Below the pieces are notes generated by a model. It ran no database searches and was not told where the DNA came from. It saw only the letters and a list, made by a program, of their open reading frames with translations. Source: an uncultured Bacilli bacterium (GTDB taxonomy: Bacteria; Bacillota_I; Bacilli_A; RF39; UBA660). Taken from it: a DNA stretch of 34,468 bases. Location of the stretch: assembly GCA_934177995.1 (NCBI GenBank), contig CAKPPW010000016.1, positions 1 to 34,468 of the forward strand, given 5' to 3'. Both the position numbers and the translations under genes were made by a program. This document shows positions 13,900 to 22,175 of the stretch, piece by piece. The first letter of the stretch is position 1; every line of letters starts with the position of its first letter.

Positions 13900-14748
13900 A
13901 TGAAATCATTAACATATTTTGAACAGTTAGAAAAAATTATTTATAAGTCTATTTTAGAAAATAATAAAGATGCGTTGCTTTTCTTAAAAGAGGAAGAAGA
14001 AAAAGAATTTGCTAAACTATCTATTGATGATTTAAATAATTTGTTAGAGCAGTTATTTGTTTCTCATCAATTTTTACAAACAGAAAAAGTTCCAACTGAT
14101 ACTCTAATTCTTAATCAATTGGAAAAAAATATTTCTTTGAAAAGGTTAATCAATATCATAATTGATAATATTTTATCTTATGATCAATTGGAAATATGGT
14201 TTTCTTCTTTAGCAGAACATTATTTGGCCAAAGAGGGATTACTTGAAAATTCTATTCTTAATGATTGTATAGCTTTTAGAACTGACTGTATAGAAAGAGT
14301 TATTGGAAGGATATTTGAAAGTAGAGATATTTCTCATAATGAAAAGCAAAAAATCATTAAGGACTTATTCTTTGTTTATAGTAATTTAGAAGAAGATAAA
14401 GAAATACTACATAACACAGAAAGTTCTAATATTTTAGCCAAAAGATTTGATATGATTGATTATTTTTTCAATGATGAGGAAAAAAAGGAAATATATGTTG
14501 GTCTTTGCTTAGAAAATATGTTAACAAATGTTGAAAACAATACAAAAAACAGTAATAAAAATAACACTCTTGCTAATATTCAAGTAGAAAGTATGTTAGC
14601 ACCATTATCTATAGACACTTTAATAGAAGCTAAACAAATTTTTGATTATGACATATTTAACTGTAATATTAATATTAAGAATCATACTTATTATGAAGAA
14701 ACAGAAAAAGTTTTTAAAAAACTATTAGTTAATAATATCAATAAATGA
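13900..14748 (+). CDS. Helical protein of unknown function
   Basis: I do not recognise this protein of 282 residues. It is acidic, rich in Asn, Glu, Leu and Ile, and predicted to be almost entirely alpha-helical, with no membrane segment or signal peptide. Possible features are LKEEEEKEFAKLSIDDLNNL near the N-terminus and an Asn-rich linker (NVENNTKNSNKNNT, about 213-226). GAGGAAG precedes the ATG and a strong promoter lies 25 bp further upstream. It is on the strand opposite to its neighbours and splits what in Bacillus is one ylbD-ylbE-ylbF-rsmD cluster. Its last 24 bp overlap the 3' end of ylbE tail to tail. Confidence 0.8.
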   Translation: MKSLTYFEQLEKIIYKSILENNKDALLFLKEEEEKEFAKLSIDDLNNLLEQLFVSHQFLQTEKVPTDTLILNQLEKNISLKRLINIIIDNILSYDQLEIWFSSLAEHYLAKEGLLENSILNDCIAFRTDCIERVIGRIFESRDISHNEKQKIIKDLFFVYSNLEEDKEILHNTESSNILAKRFDMIDYFFNDEEKKEIYVGLCLENMLTNVENNTKNSNKNNTLANIQVESMLAPLSIDTLIEAKQIFDYDIFNCNINIKNHTYYEETEKVFKKLLVNNINK

Positions 14749-14946
14749 TTGAGCAAAAGATAGGGTATCTTTAATTTTATCTATTTTATCCTTAGTTGTT
14801 AATTTATAAGCAGTTTTCATCTCATCTTCCATTTGATTTAGAAAAGATGGATTCCTATTCAAGTACTTGTACCAGTAAGAGTTTTCTTGTAAATATTTAT
14901 AAAGATAAGGATTACTTTTTATTCTTAATTTAGTTTCTATCTGCAT
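14725..14946 (-). CDS. ylbE: YlbE-like protein
   Basis: This 73-residue protein fits the YlbE-like family of Bacilli: an N-terminal helix, then the hallmark YLQENSYWYKYLNRNPSFL (family pattern P-x-WYR-x-L-S-R-N-P), then AYKLTTKDKIDKIKDTLSFA. Its function is unknown. Its ATG overlaps the ylbD stop codon (TAATG), so the two are translationally coupled. In Bacillus the order is the same. The 3' end overlaps the convergent gene at 13900-14748. Confidence 0.75.
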   Translation of the reverse strand: MQIETKLRIKSNPYLYKYLQENSYWYKYLNRNPSFLNQMEDEMKTAYKLTTKDKIDKIKDTLSFAQSFIDIIN

Positions 14947-15296
14947 TAGTCTTCATAATACTTGTTAATAGGTCGCTCTTGATAAGTATTTACAACTGGT
15001 TCATCTTTACTAGTTAAATCACTTAATAAGCTAACCGCTTTTTCTAACCCATTAACCCCTCTTTGTAAAGTTTCTAAATCCATATTTTTAAAAATATTAA
15101 CTATATCTTGAAAGTTTCCTGTCTTAGTAGTAGTTTCTAATTGATTAGTTGAATTAAACTGATTCCAAACAGTAGAGTCTTCTCCATATATGTCATATAA
15201 TTCATATAAACTTTGCCAAGTACTTTTACCCTTTAGAACACTATTAGCCAGTTCTGGTCTATCTTTAATAAAACTTTTAAAACTTTCTTTTGACAT
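14946..15296 (-). CDS. ylbD: YlbD-like putative coat protein
   Basis: The 116 residues match the YlbD family, annotated as putative spore coat proteins in Bacillus. The N-terminus has SFKSFIKDRPELANSVLKG, then STWQSLYELYDIYGEDSTVW, and a central helix with LQRGVNGLEKAVSLLSDL. The start is the ATG at 15296 with AGGTG six bases upstream; the GTG at 15305 belongs to that site. The coat role is only a family annotation. Together with the SpoVID/YsxE-like pair it suggests a spore-forming ancestry. Confidence 0.72.
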   Translation of the reverse strand: MSKESFKSFIKDRPELANSVLKGKSTWQSLYELYDIYGEDSTVWNQFNSTNQLETTTKTGNFQDIVNIFKNMDLETLQRGVNGLEKAVSLLSDLTSKDEPVVNTYQERPINKYYED

Positions 15297-15352
15297 ATTC
15301 TTCACCTAGTAAATAGTATGTTAGAAAATTAGTTTATATAACCTATTAAGAC

Positions 15353-15380
15353 AAAAAATAGAGGTTTTATTCCCCTATTT
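15353..15380 (-). terminator. Intrinsic terminator after the yafQ-like toxin gene
   Basis: AAATAGGGG (15380-15372) pairs with CCTCTATTT (15364-15356), nine pairs including one G-U, followed by a T-run. It overlaps the toxin stop codon. Confidence 0.8.
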
Positions 15381-15683
15381 ATTAAATAAATCACTATGAC
15401 TACCAGTTGCAAAAAGTAATAAAATTAATTTATTGTCATGATACTTATATACTAATAACCAGTCTGGTTCTATATGACATTCATTACAATCTTTAAAAAT
15501 TTTGTCGTTTACTAATTTATGATTTTTATATTTGGATTCTAAGTTTCCTCCATTAGCAATAATATTTAATACTTCTAAAAATTTTATTTCATCTTTACCT
15601 TGCTTTAAAATTTTTTTGAATTCTTTTTTAAAGCGACTAGTATATTGTACCTGATACTTTGTATTCTTCAAATCAAACATCAT
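15375..15683 (-). CDS. yafQ: YafQ-type mRNA-interferase toxin (RelE/ParE superfamily)
   Basis: YafQ toxins cut mRNA on the ribosome. The 102 residues carry the family blocks YQVQYTSRFKKEFKKILKQG, YKNHKLVNDKIFKDCNECHI, EPDWLLVYKY and the terminal LLLFATGSHSDLF. The catalytic histidines expected of YafQ (the H of the NHKL block, the H of ECHIEPDW and the H of GSHSDLF) are present, so it looks active. Its start overlaps the antitoxin stop (ATGA), giving the usual antitoxin-first coupled pair. Confidence 0.9.
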   Translation of the reverse strand: MMFDLKNTKYQVQYTSRFKKEFKKILKQGKDEIKFLEVLNIIANGGNLESKYKNHKLVNDKIFKDCNECHIEPDWLLVYKYHDNKLILLLFATGSHSDLFNK

Positions 15684-15961
15684 GCTTTTAAGTCCTCTAA
15701 CATTTCATACATATTTGTATAGCTTTTTGCTTCAAGTTTTCCGTCTAGTATAGCTTCACCCTCATTTATTGCTTCCACTAATTCTTTACTAGGTTTAGGA
15801 TTTACCACTTCAAAGGGAACGCCATCCTTATTAATCAATTGTTTTATAGCCATGTTTACATAAGTACTCATGTTTAATCCTAAATTATTTAATATACCAG
15901 TTGCTATTTCTTTATCATGCTTATCAACTTGTACACTTATAGCTGTTGTTAAACTTTGCAT
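15680..15961 (-). CDS. relB: RelB/DinJ-family antitoxin
   Basis: The 93 residues begin with a ribbon-helix-helix DNA-binding motif typical of RelB/DinJ (AISVQVDKHDKEIATGILNN, then LGLNMSTYVNMAIKQL). This is followed by VPFEVVNPKPSKELVEAI and a C-terminal tail that would wrap the toxin. It neutralises the downstream YafQ-like toxin and probably represses the shared promoter. GAGGTGAGG lies before the ATG. Confidence 0.88.
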   Translation of the reverse strand: MQSLTTAISVQVDKHDKEIATGILNNLGLNMSTYVNMAIKQLINKDGVPFEVVNPKPSKELVEAINEGEAILDGKLEAKSYTNMYEMLEDLKA

Positions 15962-15986
15962 AGAGCCTCACCTCTTTCATATTTAA

Positions 15987-16015
15987 ATATTATCATCATT
16001 TATATAAAATGTCAA
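15987..16015 (-). promoter_or_regulatory. Promoter of the relB-yafQ operon
   Basis: Perfect TTGACA (16015-16010), 17 bp, TAATAT (15992-15987). The flanking AT repeats could hold the antitoxin operator, but no clear palindrome can be singled out. Confidence 0.78.
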
Positions 16016-16091
16016 GTTATTATATATATACTATAATATATTTTATATAAATCTAATATATATTATGTATCAAATTGAAATTAATATACAT

Positions 16092-16124
16092 AAAAAGAAT
16101 ATCATTAAATACGATATTCTTTTC
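16092..16124 (-). terminator. Terminator after parC (bidirectional shape)
   Basis: AAAAGAATATC and GATATTCTTTT form an 11-bp stem with a 9-base loop. Each strand is followed by T residues. It begins five bases after the parC stop. Confidence 0.82.
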
Positions 16125-16128
16125 TTTT

Positions 16129-18657
16129 TTAATTGTTATCATTTAGAAAATCATCTATAGTCATAAGTCTAGCATCTAACTTTTCTAAATCAGGTTTTTC
16201 TTTTTCTTCTACTTCTAATACTTCTATTTCTTCTTCTTGATTATTTATATCATTTAGTTCTACAACCTTGAAAGCAGTATCTACGCCACCTTTTCTTAAA
16301 GTAGAACCAGTAGAATATCTATCAGCGATAGTAAGGTCACTTCCCTTATAGTAAGTAATCTCTCCATTCTTTAGACCTATTTCTTCTTTTGGACTTAGGA
16401 AGAAAGCTGCTACTACATGATAAGGGTTTGTCTTAACATCTCTTATCGTAAGTAGTCCTCTTCTTGCTCTAGTTGTTTTATCAAAATCTTTTAGATGCAT
16501 TCTCTTACCTGTTCCTTTATCAGTTACAATAGCTAGGTATTTATTGTCTGACTCATTAAAGTTTAGAATAGAGATAACACTATCGTCTTTTAAAGTTATA
16601 GCTTTTACGCCACCTGCTTTAATGCCTACTACTGGTATTTCTTCTTTACTAAACCATAGACCATAACCCTTACTAGTCTCAATAAAAATCTCATCTTTAG
16701 TATCATAGAAAGCGGCTATTAACTTATCATTATCCTTAAGTTTCATACAGCTAGTAGCTTTAGAATATCTTGTAAGTTTAAAGTCTTTTAGACTACTACT
16801 TTTTATCATACCTTGACTAGTCGCTAGAATAATATTTTTCTTATCATTAAAGTCACTTACTGGTATAGCTGTTACTATTTCTTCATCTTCTTGAAGCGGT
16901 ACTAAGTTACTAACGTGTTTTCCAAGTTCACGCCATTTTAAGTCATTAATCGTATGAACAGGAATGTATAAATAATTACCAAATGAAGTAAATACTAATA
17001 AAGTATCAGTAGTTTTCATCTTAAACTCACCTAGTAAGTAGTCATTTTCTTTAAGTAGGGGATCTTTAATATCACTAGCACTATAACTGCGAATAGATGT
17101 TCTTTTAATATAACCTTCTCTACTGATAGTAACAATGGTATCTTCCTTAGGAATGAGAGCGGTAGTATCTAGTTTAATTTCGGTAACTTCATCTCTAACT
17201 TCAGTGATACGTTCTTTATTATATTCACTCTTTACCTTCTTTAACTCTTCTTTCATTACTTTCTTAAGCATTTTTTCATTCTCTAAGATAGCAGTAAGAG
17301 AGGCAATTATCTTTTCTAGGACGGCACATCTTTCTTCTAGTTCTACTACATCAGTATTAGTTAAACGATATAGTTGTAATGTTACAATAGCTTCTGCTTG
17401 TTCATAACTAAAAGCATATTCTTTTACAAGGTTTTCTTTAGCATCGCTTTTATTTTTACTTGCTCTAATAGTTTTAATAACTTCATCTAGAATAGATAAA
17501 CATTTCTTTAAACCATCTAAGATATGAAGTTCTTTCCTAGCATGAGCTAGATCGAACTCACTTCTTCTTCTAACAACTTCTTGTTGATGATCAATAAAGG
17601 CTTTTAGAGCATTCTTAAGTCCTAATAGTTTAGGTCTTTTCTTAACAATTGCTACCATATTGAAGTTGTAACTTATCTGCATATCAGTATTCTTTAGTAA
17701 GAAGTTAACTAAGAATTCTTTATTAACCCCTTTCTTTAAGTCAATAACAATTCTAATATCTTGAGCAGACTCATCTCTTACTTCTACTATTCCATCTATC
17801 TTTTTATCTAGTCTTATATCATCTATCTTTTTAACTAGTAAAGCTTTATTAACTTCATAAGGAATTTCTGTGATTACTAATGATGTTTTTCCGTTCTTCT
17901 CTTCAAACTCATACTTACTCTTGATAATAATTTTACCTTTACCAGTTTGATAAGCATCAAGTAGTCCTTTCTTTCCTTCAATAATAGCACCGGTTGGAAA
18001 GTCAGGCCCTTTAACAAAGTTCATTAACTCTTCAAGGGTTGCTTCACTATTATCTATTAAGTAAATAGCAGCATCTATTACTTCTCCTAAGTTATGAGGT
18101 GGTATATTAGTAGCATAGCCAGCAGAAATACCTTGTGTTCCATAAACAAGAAGAGCGGGAAATCTAGCTGGTAAAACGGTAGGTTCTTTTAAACTATCAT
18201 CAAAGTTAGGAGCAAACTCTACGGTATCTCTATTAATATCTTTTAACATTTCATTACTAATCTTAGAAAGTCTTGCTTCTGTATAACGATAAGCAGCTGG
18301 ACTATCACCATCGATAGAACCATTATTACCATGCATATCAATATATGGATATCTACTCTTCCACCCTTGACTCATTCTAACCATTGCTTCATAAATAGAA
18401 CTATCACCATGTGGATGGTAATTACCAATAACGTCTCCTACTGTTTTAGCACTTTTTCTATAAGGTCTATCATAAGTATTTCTTTCTTTATACATAGAAT
18501 AAAGTATACGTCTTTGAACTGGTTTTAATCCATCTCTGGCATCAGGAATAGCACGCTCTTGAATAATATATTTTGAGTAGCTTCCAAATCTTTCTCCCAT
18601 AATATCTTCAAGTGTATATTCTCTTATCTTTTCAATAATTTCTTTTGTTTTTTCCAT
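16129..18657 (-). CDS. parC: DNA topoisomerase IV subunit A
   Basis: ParC is the DNA-cleaving subunit of topoisomerase IV, which separates daughter chromosomes. The 842 residues begin with the typical YIIQERAIPDARDGLKPVQR. The quinolone-region residues are Ser86 and Glu90 in HGDSSIYEAMVRMSQ (wild-type pattern), and the catalytic Tyr125 is in YRYTEARL. The long coiled-coil arm and the C-terminal beta-propeller blades follow (for example IVTISREGYIKRT). The GyrA-box QRRGGKG is absent, which together with the ParE partner supports ParC rather than GyrA. AGGTGAT precedes the ATG. It is the last gene of a parE-unknown-parC operon. Confidence 0.95.
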   Translation of the reverse strand: MEKTKEIIEKIREYTLEDIMGERFGSYSKYIIQERAIPDARDGLKPVQRRILYSMYKERNTYDRPYRKSAKTVGDVIGNYHPHGDSSIYEAMVRMSQGWKSRYPYIDMHGNNGSIDGDSPAAYRYTEARLSKISNEMLKDINRDTVEFAPNFDDSLKEPTVLPARFPALLVYGTQGISAGYATNIPPHNLGEVIDAAIYLIDNSEATLEELMNFVKGPDFPTGAIIEGKKGLLDAYQTGKGKIIIKSKYEFEEKNGKTSLVITEIPYEVNKALLVKKIDDIRLDKKIDGIVEVRDESAQDIRIVIDLKKGVNKEFLVNFLLKNTDMQISYNFNMVAIVKKRPKLLGLKNALKAFIDHQQEVVRRRSEFDLAHARKELHILDGLKKCLSILDEVIKTIRASKNKSDAKENLVKEYAFSYEQAEAIVTLQLYRLTNTDVVELEERCAVLEKIIASLTAILENEKMLKKVMKEELKKVKSEYNKERITEVRDEVTEIKLDTTALIPKEDTIVTISREGYIKRTSIRSYSASDIKDPLLKENDYLLGEFKMKTTDTLLVFTSFGNYLYIPVHTINDLKWRELGKHVSNLVPLQEDEEIVTAIPVSDFNDKKNIILATSQGMIKSSSLKDFKLTRYSKATSCMKLKDNDKLIAAFYDTKDEIFIETSKGYGLWFSKEEIPVVGIKAGGVKAITLKDDSVISILNFNESDNKYLAIVTDKGTGKRMHLKDFDKTTRARRGLLTIRDVKTNPYHVVAAFFLSPKEEIGLKNGEITYYKGSDLTIADRYSTGSTLRKGGVDTAFKVVELNDINNQEEEIEVLEVEEKEKPDLEKLDARLMTIDDFLNDNN

Positions 18658-18692
18658 TTATATCACCTACATCTTCTTATCTTGTTTCTTAT

Positions 18693-20090
18693 CTAAAATA
18701 CCTGCTGTATCATAACCCCTACTTCTTTTAAATTTGGTAAAGCTGTATCTATCTTTGGTAAAGGTAAATCATTAGTTACTACTTCTAGTCTTTCTAATCC
18801 TTTAGTGGATGTTAAATTAGGACATCTTACATCTCCTACTACGTATTTAGGAAGAGAAACATTAAGTTCTTCTTCTGTTTCACTAATATCACCATAATAA
18901 CAAATAGTCCTATCTTTAATTGATTCTTCCGTGATAGCTATCTCCTCTTCCTGACAATCAAAGTAATAAGCTAAATCTTTCTGCATATTTCTCTTATTTT
19001 TCAACTGTTCAATTCGCCAATCCTTAGCATAGCCAAAGAAACCTATCTTTTCTTTTATCTCATAAAGAAACTCTATATCACTTTTACTATAGTTTTCTTT
19101 CTCCGTCAAGTAAGTTAATCGCCTAGCATTAATCAAAGTCTTATTTACTTTTTCGTTATAATTATAACTAAGAAGTTTACGTTCTAATATATCTTCCATA
19201 AATGGTTCAATATTTTGACTATGTCCTATTTCTCTTACTTCTTTAATATTTTTATCATTACTAACAATTGCTAATCTTGGAATAGTTGGTTTTAACTCTT
19301 CATCATAAGAATAATAAACATCAATAACCCCATTTTCTAATACTTCTTTAGCATCTTTTCTATTTTCGATACACCATAAAGTACCTTTTCCGATGATATC
19401 ACTTCTTAATCTTATTCTATCATTTACACCTTCATAGTGAATCCACTCTCCACTAGTAGTCTTACTTCTTTTAAGTATTTCTTCTCTTTTCATCGAAAAG
19501 TAGTAAGCATAAAGTTTAGCAAAACTTTCACTTGTAATAGTATCATTTATAAGTTCTTGGTCATTAGTCTTAATAAGTGTTTTAATTTTATCAATAACAT
19601 CTAAAGTTATTACGGGATCAAACATGGGAAAAGGACTAGTTGTATGTTTAGTTCTTCTTGAGAAAGCTTTTCTATCATCATTATAGTTACCCATCGAGGT
19701 AATTCCTTTAAATATCCATAGTTTTACCCACATTTCTTCATTTTCTAAACTACCAAGAAAATCTATCCAGGTATCAAGTGAATCTTTACTTGCTGTTATC
19801 GTGTTATATATTACTTTATCACTAGAGGTAGTAGGAGAAGTCTTTTTAGCTATATATTCTTCTTTAATGTTTTCTTCTTTGATGACATACTTACTATGAC
19901 ATAAACTTTTAAATAAGTTCCAGTCATGCTCTTTCTGATGAGCCTTAGTAACTACTCTATCAAGACGAGCTAAATACTTACTTATCTTAGTAGTTGGACT
20001 ATCACTTTTGTCTGCTGTATGCATAACTATCTCTGATATATGTAAATCTTTATATAGTTCATTTAAAAATTCTTCTCCGCTATCATACAT
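18693..20090 (-). CDS. Conserved-looking protein of unknown function between parE and parC
   Basis: I do not recognise a named family. The 465 residues have a helical N-terminal half that includes SLENEEMWVKLWIFKGITSM and SRRTKHTTSPFPMFDP. A central domain (about 225-310) holds GEWIHYEGVNDRIRLRSDI, GKGTLWCIENRKDAKEVL, VYYSYDEELKPTIPRLAI and EVREIGHSQNIEP. The C-terminus ends in a predicted beta-region with several PxL turns. The G-x-G-T-x-W-C segment and P-R-x-A-I strand vaguely resemble hypothetical proteins of reduced-genome bacteria and PcfJ-like proteins, but that link is weak. It has no membrane segment. It starts 10 bases after parE, with AGGTGAT overlapping the parE stop, and ends 35 bp before parC, so it is co-transcribed with both. 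Confidence 0.85.
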   Translation of the reverse strand: MYDSGEEFLNELYKDLHISEIVMHTADKSDSPTTKISKYLARLDRVVTKAHQKEHDWNLFKSLCHSKYVIKEENIKEEYIAKKTSPTTSSDKVIYNTITASKDSLDTWIDFLGSLENEEMWVKLWIFKGITSMGNYNDDRKAFSRRTKHTTSPFPMFDPVITLDVIDKIKTLIKTNDQELINDTITSESFAKLYAYYFSMKREEILKRSKTTSGEWIHYEGVNDRIRLRSDIIGKGTLWCIENRKDAKEVLENGVIDVYYSYDEELKPTIPRLAIVSNDKNIKEVREIGHSQNIEPFMEDILERKLLSYNYNEKVNKTLINARRLTYLTEKENYSKSDIEFLYEIKEKIGFFGYAKDWRIEQLKNKRNMQKDLAYYFDCQEEEIAITEESIKDRTICYYGDISETEEELNVSLPKYVVGDVRCPNLTSTKGLERLEVVTNDLPLPKIDTALPNLKEVGVMIQQVF

Positions 20091-20100
20091 TATTAATCAC

Positions 20101-22002
20101 CTAAATCTTATAATCATCTTCTAAGGAAAATTCAACGTTTTCTTCAATCCACTCTTTACGAGGTGGTACATCGTCTCCCATTAATATTGATACACGTTTC
20201 TCTGCTAATTGAGCATCTTCTATTTTTACTCTAATTAAAGTTCTAGTACCAGGTTTCATTGTAGTTTCACATAACTGATCAGCATTCATTTCACCTAGTC
20301 CTTTATATCTTTGAACTTCACATTTCTTATCTTTCGTCTTCTCTTGCATCTCTGCAATTGTATAAGCATATTCGATATTTTTACCACTTTGAATCTTAAA
20401 TAGTGGTGGTAAAGCAACATAAAGTCTACCATCTTCTATTAATGGTTTCATATAACGATAGAAGAATGTTAGTAATAAACACTGAATATGACCACCATCC
20501 TCATCAGCATCGCTCATGATAATAACCTTACTATATTCACAGTCATTTATATCAAAGTTAGAACCGTATCCGGCACCAATAGTATAAATCATGGTATTTA
20601 TCTCTTCATTTTTTAAAATGTCACTTTCCCTAGTCTTTTCGGTATTTAAAACTTTACCACGTAAAGGTAGAATTGCTTGATAACGTCTATCTCTTCCTTG
20701 TTTAGCACTACCTCCTGCTGAATCACCTTCTACTAAGAATAATTCTTTTTTAGTCTTATCTCTACTTTGGGCTGGAGAAAGCTTACCTGATAATGCTCTT
20801 TCTTTTGATACTTTAGTCTTTCCTTTTCTTGCTTCTTCTCTGGCTTTTCTAGCCGCTTCTCTTGCTGTTTTACTCTTTAAAGACTTATTAATTATATCAG
20901 TTGCTACCATTTTATTTTCTTCTAGGAAGAATTGTAATTTTTCAGTAACTAAGGCATCTACGGCCGTTCTTGCTTGAGGAGTTCCTAATTTTCCTTTAGT
21001 CTGACCCTCAAACTGTAATAATTCTTCTGGTATTTTTAAACTGATAATAGCAGTAAGTCCTTCTCTCACATCGCTTCCTTCAAAGGCTTTCTCTTTGCCT
21101 TTGATAAAGCCATTATTTCTAGCATAGTCATTAAAAACACGAGTTAAAGCAGTCTTAAAACCAACCTCATGACTACCACCATCACTAGTTTTTACATTGT
21201 TAACAAAAGAGACAATATTTTCTTGATAAGTATCAGTATACTGCATAGCAATATCTATTTCCATCTTATCTTTAACACCTTCAAAGACTAGTGTCTTATG
21301 AAGAGTTGATTTTCCTTCATTTAGATAATCAACAAATTCTTCTAGTCCTTTTTCATAATGAAAAGTAGCATGTCGATCATCTTCTAAATCATTAACTTCT
21401 ATTGTTAATCCTTTTAAAAGGAAAGCAGATTCTTGCATTCTTTCACATATAGTAGTAAAGGAGAAGTTTATAGTTGAAAAAATTGTATCATCTGGTAAGA
21501 ATCTAACCATAGTACCTGTCTTATTACTAGTACCTATCTTTTTTAAAGGTTGTGCTACTTTTCCCCCATCTTCAAATCTAATAAAGTAAACACCTTTATC
21601 ACGTTCAATAGTAACTTCCATCCATTTAGATAAAGCATTAACGACACTTCCACCAACACCATGAAGTCCACCTGATACCTTATAACCAGACTCTTCAAAT
21701 TTACCTCCAGCATGTAAAACAGTGTAAATAACTTCAGGAGTAGGTTTACCTGATGAGTGCATTCCAACTGGTACACCACGTCCTTCATCTTTAACACTAA
21801 TACTCTTATCTTCATGAATAGTTATTACTATCTTCTTACCATAACCATTAATCGCTTCATCTATTGAGTTATCAACTATTTCCCATACTAGATGGTGAAG
21901 TCCTTTTTTATCAGTCGATCCAATATACATACCAGGTCTTTTACGAACTGCTTCTAATCCTTCTAGTATTTTTATCGAGTCATCATTATATATTGTTGCC
22001 AT
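20101..22002 (-). CDS. parE: DNA topoisomerase IV subunit B
   Basis: ParE is the ATPase subunit of topoisomerase IV. The 633 residues show the GHKL ATPase motifs EIVDNSIDEA, DEGRGVPVGMH and GGLHGVGGSVVNALS, the transducer domain, and the TOPRIM motifs LVEGDSAGGSAKQGRDRRYQ and IMSDADEDGGHI. PLRGKVLNTEK fits ParE better than GyrB. Length is normal for ParE without GyrB insertions. AGGAGGT precedes the ATG. It is the first gene of the operon ending in parC. Confidence 0.96.
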   Translation of the reverse strand: MATIYNDDSIKILEGLEAVRKRPGMYIGSTDKKGLHHLVWEIVDNSIDEAINGYGKKIVITIHEDKSISVKDEGRGVPVGMHSSGKPTPEVIYTVLHAGGKFEESGYKVSGGLHGVGGSVVNALSKWMEVTIERDKGVYFIRFEDGGKVAQPLKKIGTSNKTGTMVRFLPDDTIFSTINFSFTTICERMQESAFLLKGLTIEVNDLEDDRHATFHYEKGLEEFVDYLNEGKSTLHKTLVFEGVKDKMEIDIAMQYTDTYQENIVSFVNNVKTSDGGSHEVGFKTALTRVFNDYARNNGFIKGKEKAFEGSDVREGLTAIISLKIPEELLQFEGQTKGKLGTPQARTAVDALVTEKLQFFLEENKMVATDIINKSLKSKTAREAARKAREEARKGKTKVSKERALSGKLSPAQSRDKTKKELFLVEGDSAGGSAKQGRDRRYQAILPLRGKVLNTEKTRESDILKNEEINTMIYTIGAGYGSNFDINDCEYSKVIIMSDADEDGGHIQCLLLTFFYRYMKPLIEDGRLYVALPPLFKIQSGKNIEYAYTIAEMQEKTKDKKCEVQRYKGLGEMNADQLCETTMKPGTRTLIRVKIEDAQLAEKRVSILMGDDVPPRKEWIEENVEFSLEDDYKI

Positions 22003-22070
22003 AAACTTACCTCCTACTTGCTAAAAAAAAGAGCATTTCATCTCTCGTTCCCTTTAATTCTTTCGTATTA

Positions 22071-22099
22071 ATTTTACCAAAAATTATCGGTTAGTGCAA
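22071..22099 (-). promoter_or_regulatory. Promoter of the parE-parC operon
   Basis: TTGCAC (22099-22094), 17 bp, TAAAAT (22076-22071). A weak short stem with eight T lies between it and parE (about 22022-22045) but is too weak to call a terminator. Confidence 0.65.
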
Positions 22100-22127
22100 A
22101 CGTTTCTTAAACTTTTTTAACTTATTC

Positions 22128-22156
22128 TAGACAGAAAATAACATAATTGTTAAAAT
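22128..22156 (+). promoter_or_regulatory. Promoter of the transglutaminase-like gene
   Basis: TAGACA (22128-22133), 17 bp, TAAAAT (22151-22156), followed closely by AAGGAG. Confidence 0.7.
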
Positions 22157-22175
22157 TAATTAAAAGGAGATGCTA

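Noticed and set aside
21555..21815. Second minus-strand frame inside parE (also plus-strand frames 17135-17407 and 18331-18528 inside parC)
   Set aside because: They are fully contained in conserved topoisomerase genes in another frame.
22022..22045. Terminator or attenuator in the parE leader
   Set aside because: The stem is only about four pairs despite the eight-T run; too weak to call.
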